From Ferruginibacter sp. (GTDB lineage Bacteria > Bacteroidota > Bacteroidia > Chitinophagales > Chitinophagaceae): DNA of 64,000 nucleotides. The position numbers and the translations under genes were made by a program. The notes under the pieces were generated by a model, which was given only the letters and a program-made list of their open reading frames with translations, was not told where the DNA came from and did not search any database. The stretch is from the NCBI RefSeq assembly GCF_028288465.1, contig NZ_JAQBNR010000021.1, forward strand, positions 281,207 to 345,206. Reading direction: 5' to 3'. Below are positions 62,763 through 64,000 of this stretch, piece after piece (position 1 is the first letter of the stretch; each line of letters starts with the position of its first letter).

Positions 62763-63991
62763 TGAAATTATACCTGCTCATATTATTTGTGGTGGTTTGT
62801 GCGCCTGCTTCATCAAAAACCATTAAGGCTGGTGCGAACGAAAAATATACAACAATCGCATCGGCTATAAACGCCGCAGTTACCGGAGATACCGTTTTGG
62901 TAGCAGCAGGAAATTATAAAGAGCATAACCTGGTGATCAGGACAACTATTGTCTTAAAAGGAATCAATTACCCGGTACTGAATGGTGAAAAAAAATATGA
63001 GCTTATTTCCATCAAGGCAGACGGGGTCGTCGTGGATGGCTTCAAAATAATACATTCAGGGGTTTCAAGCCTGGAAGATATTAGTGGCATAAAAGTATAC
63101 GACAGCAGGAATGTAGCTATCCGTAACAACATACTGGAAGACACTTTTTTCGGCATTTATATTCAGAATGGTTTTAATTGTACCATTGAAAATAACCAGC
63201 TTACTGCCAACAACAAAGAAGAGCAACAAAGCGCCAACGGCATCCATTGCTGGAAGTGCGACAGCATGCGCATTATCAACAATAAAGTAACCGGCCACCG
63301 GGATGGGATCTATTTTGAATTTGTAAAAAATTCGATCATCTGGCGGAATGTTTCCACCAACAACATGCGATATGGTTTGCACTTTATGTTCAGCAACGAC
63401 GATACTTATGTGAGCAATGTTTTTACCAATAACGGATCCGGCGTATCGGTAATGTTCAGCAACCGCATTAAAATGTTCAGCAATTATTTTGAAGAAAACT
63501 GGGGCGATGCATCGCACGGTATTTTGCTGAAAGAAATATCAGACGGTTATATGCAGGGCAACCATTTCAACAGAAATACAAGTGCCATTTTTATGGAAGG
63601 CGCCAACCGCATTTACATGTCGTATAACAGTTTTGAAAACAATGGCTGGGCATTAAAAATACAGGCAAGCTGTGTGGATGTAGTGCTGGAGAAAAATAAT
63701 TTTACCGGTAATACTTTTGATGTGGGCACCAACGGGTCGCTGGTGTTAAATAAATTCAATAACAATTACTGGGATAAATATGAAGGCTACGATTTAAATA
63801 AAGACAAAATTGGCGATGTGCCTTACCGGCCCGTAAGCATGTATTCCATGATTGTTGAAAAATATCCGTCAGCCATGATTTTGTTTAGAAGTTTTATTAC
63901 CACGTTGCTGGATAAAACGGAAAAAATTTTACCAAGCCTGACGCCGGAAAATTTAAAAGATAATGCGCCGTTGATGAAGAAAGCGTTTTAG
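62762..63991 (+). CDS. nosD: NosD, periplasmic maturation factor of nitrous oxide reductase
   Basis: A 409-residue periplasmic right-handed beta-helix protein (CASH/NosD repeats) needed for CuZ assembly with the NosFY ABC transporter. A signal peptide (1-19, cleavage near PASSK) is followed by the helix with many N-rich turns: NVAIRNNILEDTFFGIYIQN, GIHCWKCDSMRIINNKVTGH, GLHFMFSNDDTYVSNVF and the hallmark NYWDKYEGYDLNKDKIGDVP followed by YRPVS. It is complete within the window and starts with one-base overlap to the upstream gene, indicating translational coupling. nosF and nosY would be expected beyond the right edge. Confidence 0.95.
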   Translation: MKLYLLILFVVVCAPASSKTIKAGANEKYTTIASAINAAVTGDTVLVAAGNYKEHNLVIRTTIVLKGINYPVLNGEKKYELISIKADGVVVDGFKIIHSGVSSLEDISGIKVYDSRNVAIRNNILEDTFFGIYIQNGFNCTIENNQLTANNKEEQQSANGIHCWKCDSMRIINNKVTGHRDGIYFEFVKNSIIWRNVSTNNMRYGLHFMFSNDDTYVSNVFTNNGSGVSVMFSNRIKMFSNYFEENWGDASHGILLKEISDGYMQGNHFNRNTSAIFMEGANRIYMSYNSFENNGWALKIQASCVDVVLEKNNFTGNTFDVGTNGSLVLNKFNNNYWDKYEGYDLNKDKIGDVPYRPVSMYSMIVEKYPSAMILFRSFITTLLDKTEKILPSLTPENLKDNAPLMKKAF

Positions 63992-64000
63992 TGGGATGGA

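Overview
The window looks like chromosomal DNA of a Bacteroidota bacterium, most likely Chitinophagaceae-like. The evidence is a SusC/SusD pair, a giant PKD protein with a type B gliding/T9SS C-terminal domain, DUF4270 and DUF6089 proteins, a LytS/LytTR two-component pair, weak ribosome binding sites, and repeated promoter elements of the Bacteroidota form TTTG-N19-TAnnTTTG. The family-level placement is an inference from gene content, not a phylogeny. There is no rRNA, no tRNA, no CRISPR array and no intact insertion sequence that I can see.

Layout. 1-13.9 kb is mostly housekeeping: the end of a thioredoxin-like protein, a Ycf48-like propeller, a DHH phosphoesterase-FKBP operon, ndk, a DUF6089-UbiD-TraB run, rluF, rlmB, metK, a DUF4270 lipoprotein and a solitary GT5 (glycogen synthase N-terminal) domain. 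13.9-19.1 kb holds panC, a UPF0104 membrane protein and a ppk1-ppx polyphosphate pair, both of which seem to start at TTG. 19.2-26.8 kb holds the 1492-residue PKD protein, panB and a TonB-dependent receptor. 26.9-31.2 kb holds amino-acid catabolism genes (ALDH7-type dehydrogenase, ornithine aminotransferase) and a TIM-barrel isomerase. 31.4-41.6 kb holds a VIT1-type and a CDF-type metal transporter, valS, a LytS/LytTR pair and a divergent lrp-ahcY pair flanked by a 27-bp inverted repeat.

41.6-44.7 kb is a looser, AT-rich accessory stretch with small secreted proteins, short repeats and a C-terminal frameshift. 44.7-51.3 kb is a SusC/SusD uptake locus plus an S9 peptidase, which suggests uptake and cleavage of peptides; the SusC gene carries a one-base frameshift. 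51.5-56.6 kb holds an esterase-like hydrolase, DUF2911, nitroreductase, a DUF5009 acyltransferase and a coiled-coil membrane protein.

56.9-64 kb is a clade II (Sec-type) nitrous oxide reduction locus. A heme-copper-oxidase-like membrane protein and a Crp/Fnr regulator run leftwards. A cytochrome c lipoprotein, nosZ, a nosB-like/nosL fusion and nosD run rightwards. The 307-bp divergent region holds a symmetric FNR-type site and a second weaker one. The cytochrome probably feeds electrons to NosZ, the NosL and NosD parts serve copper-site maturation, and the regulator probably controls both arms. nosF and nosY would be expected just beyond the right edge.
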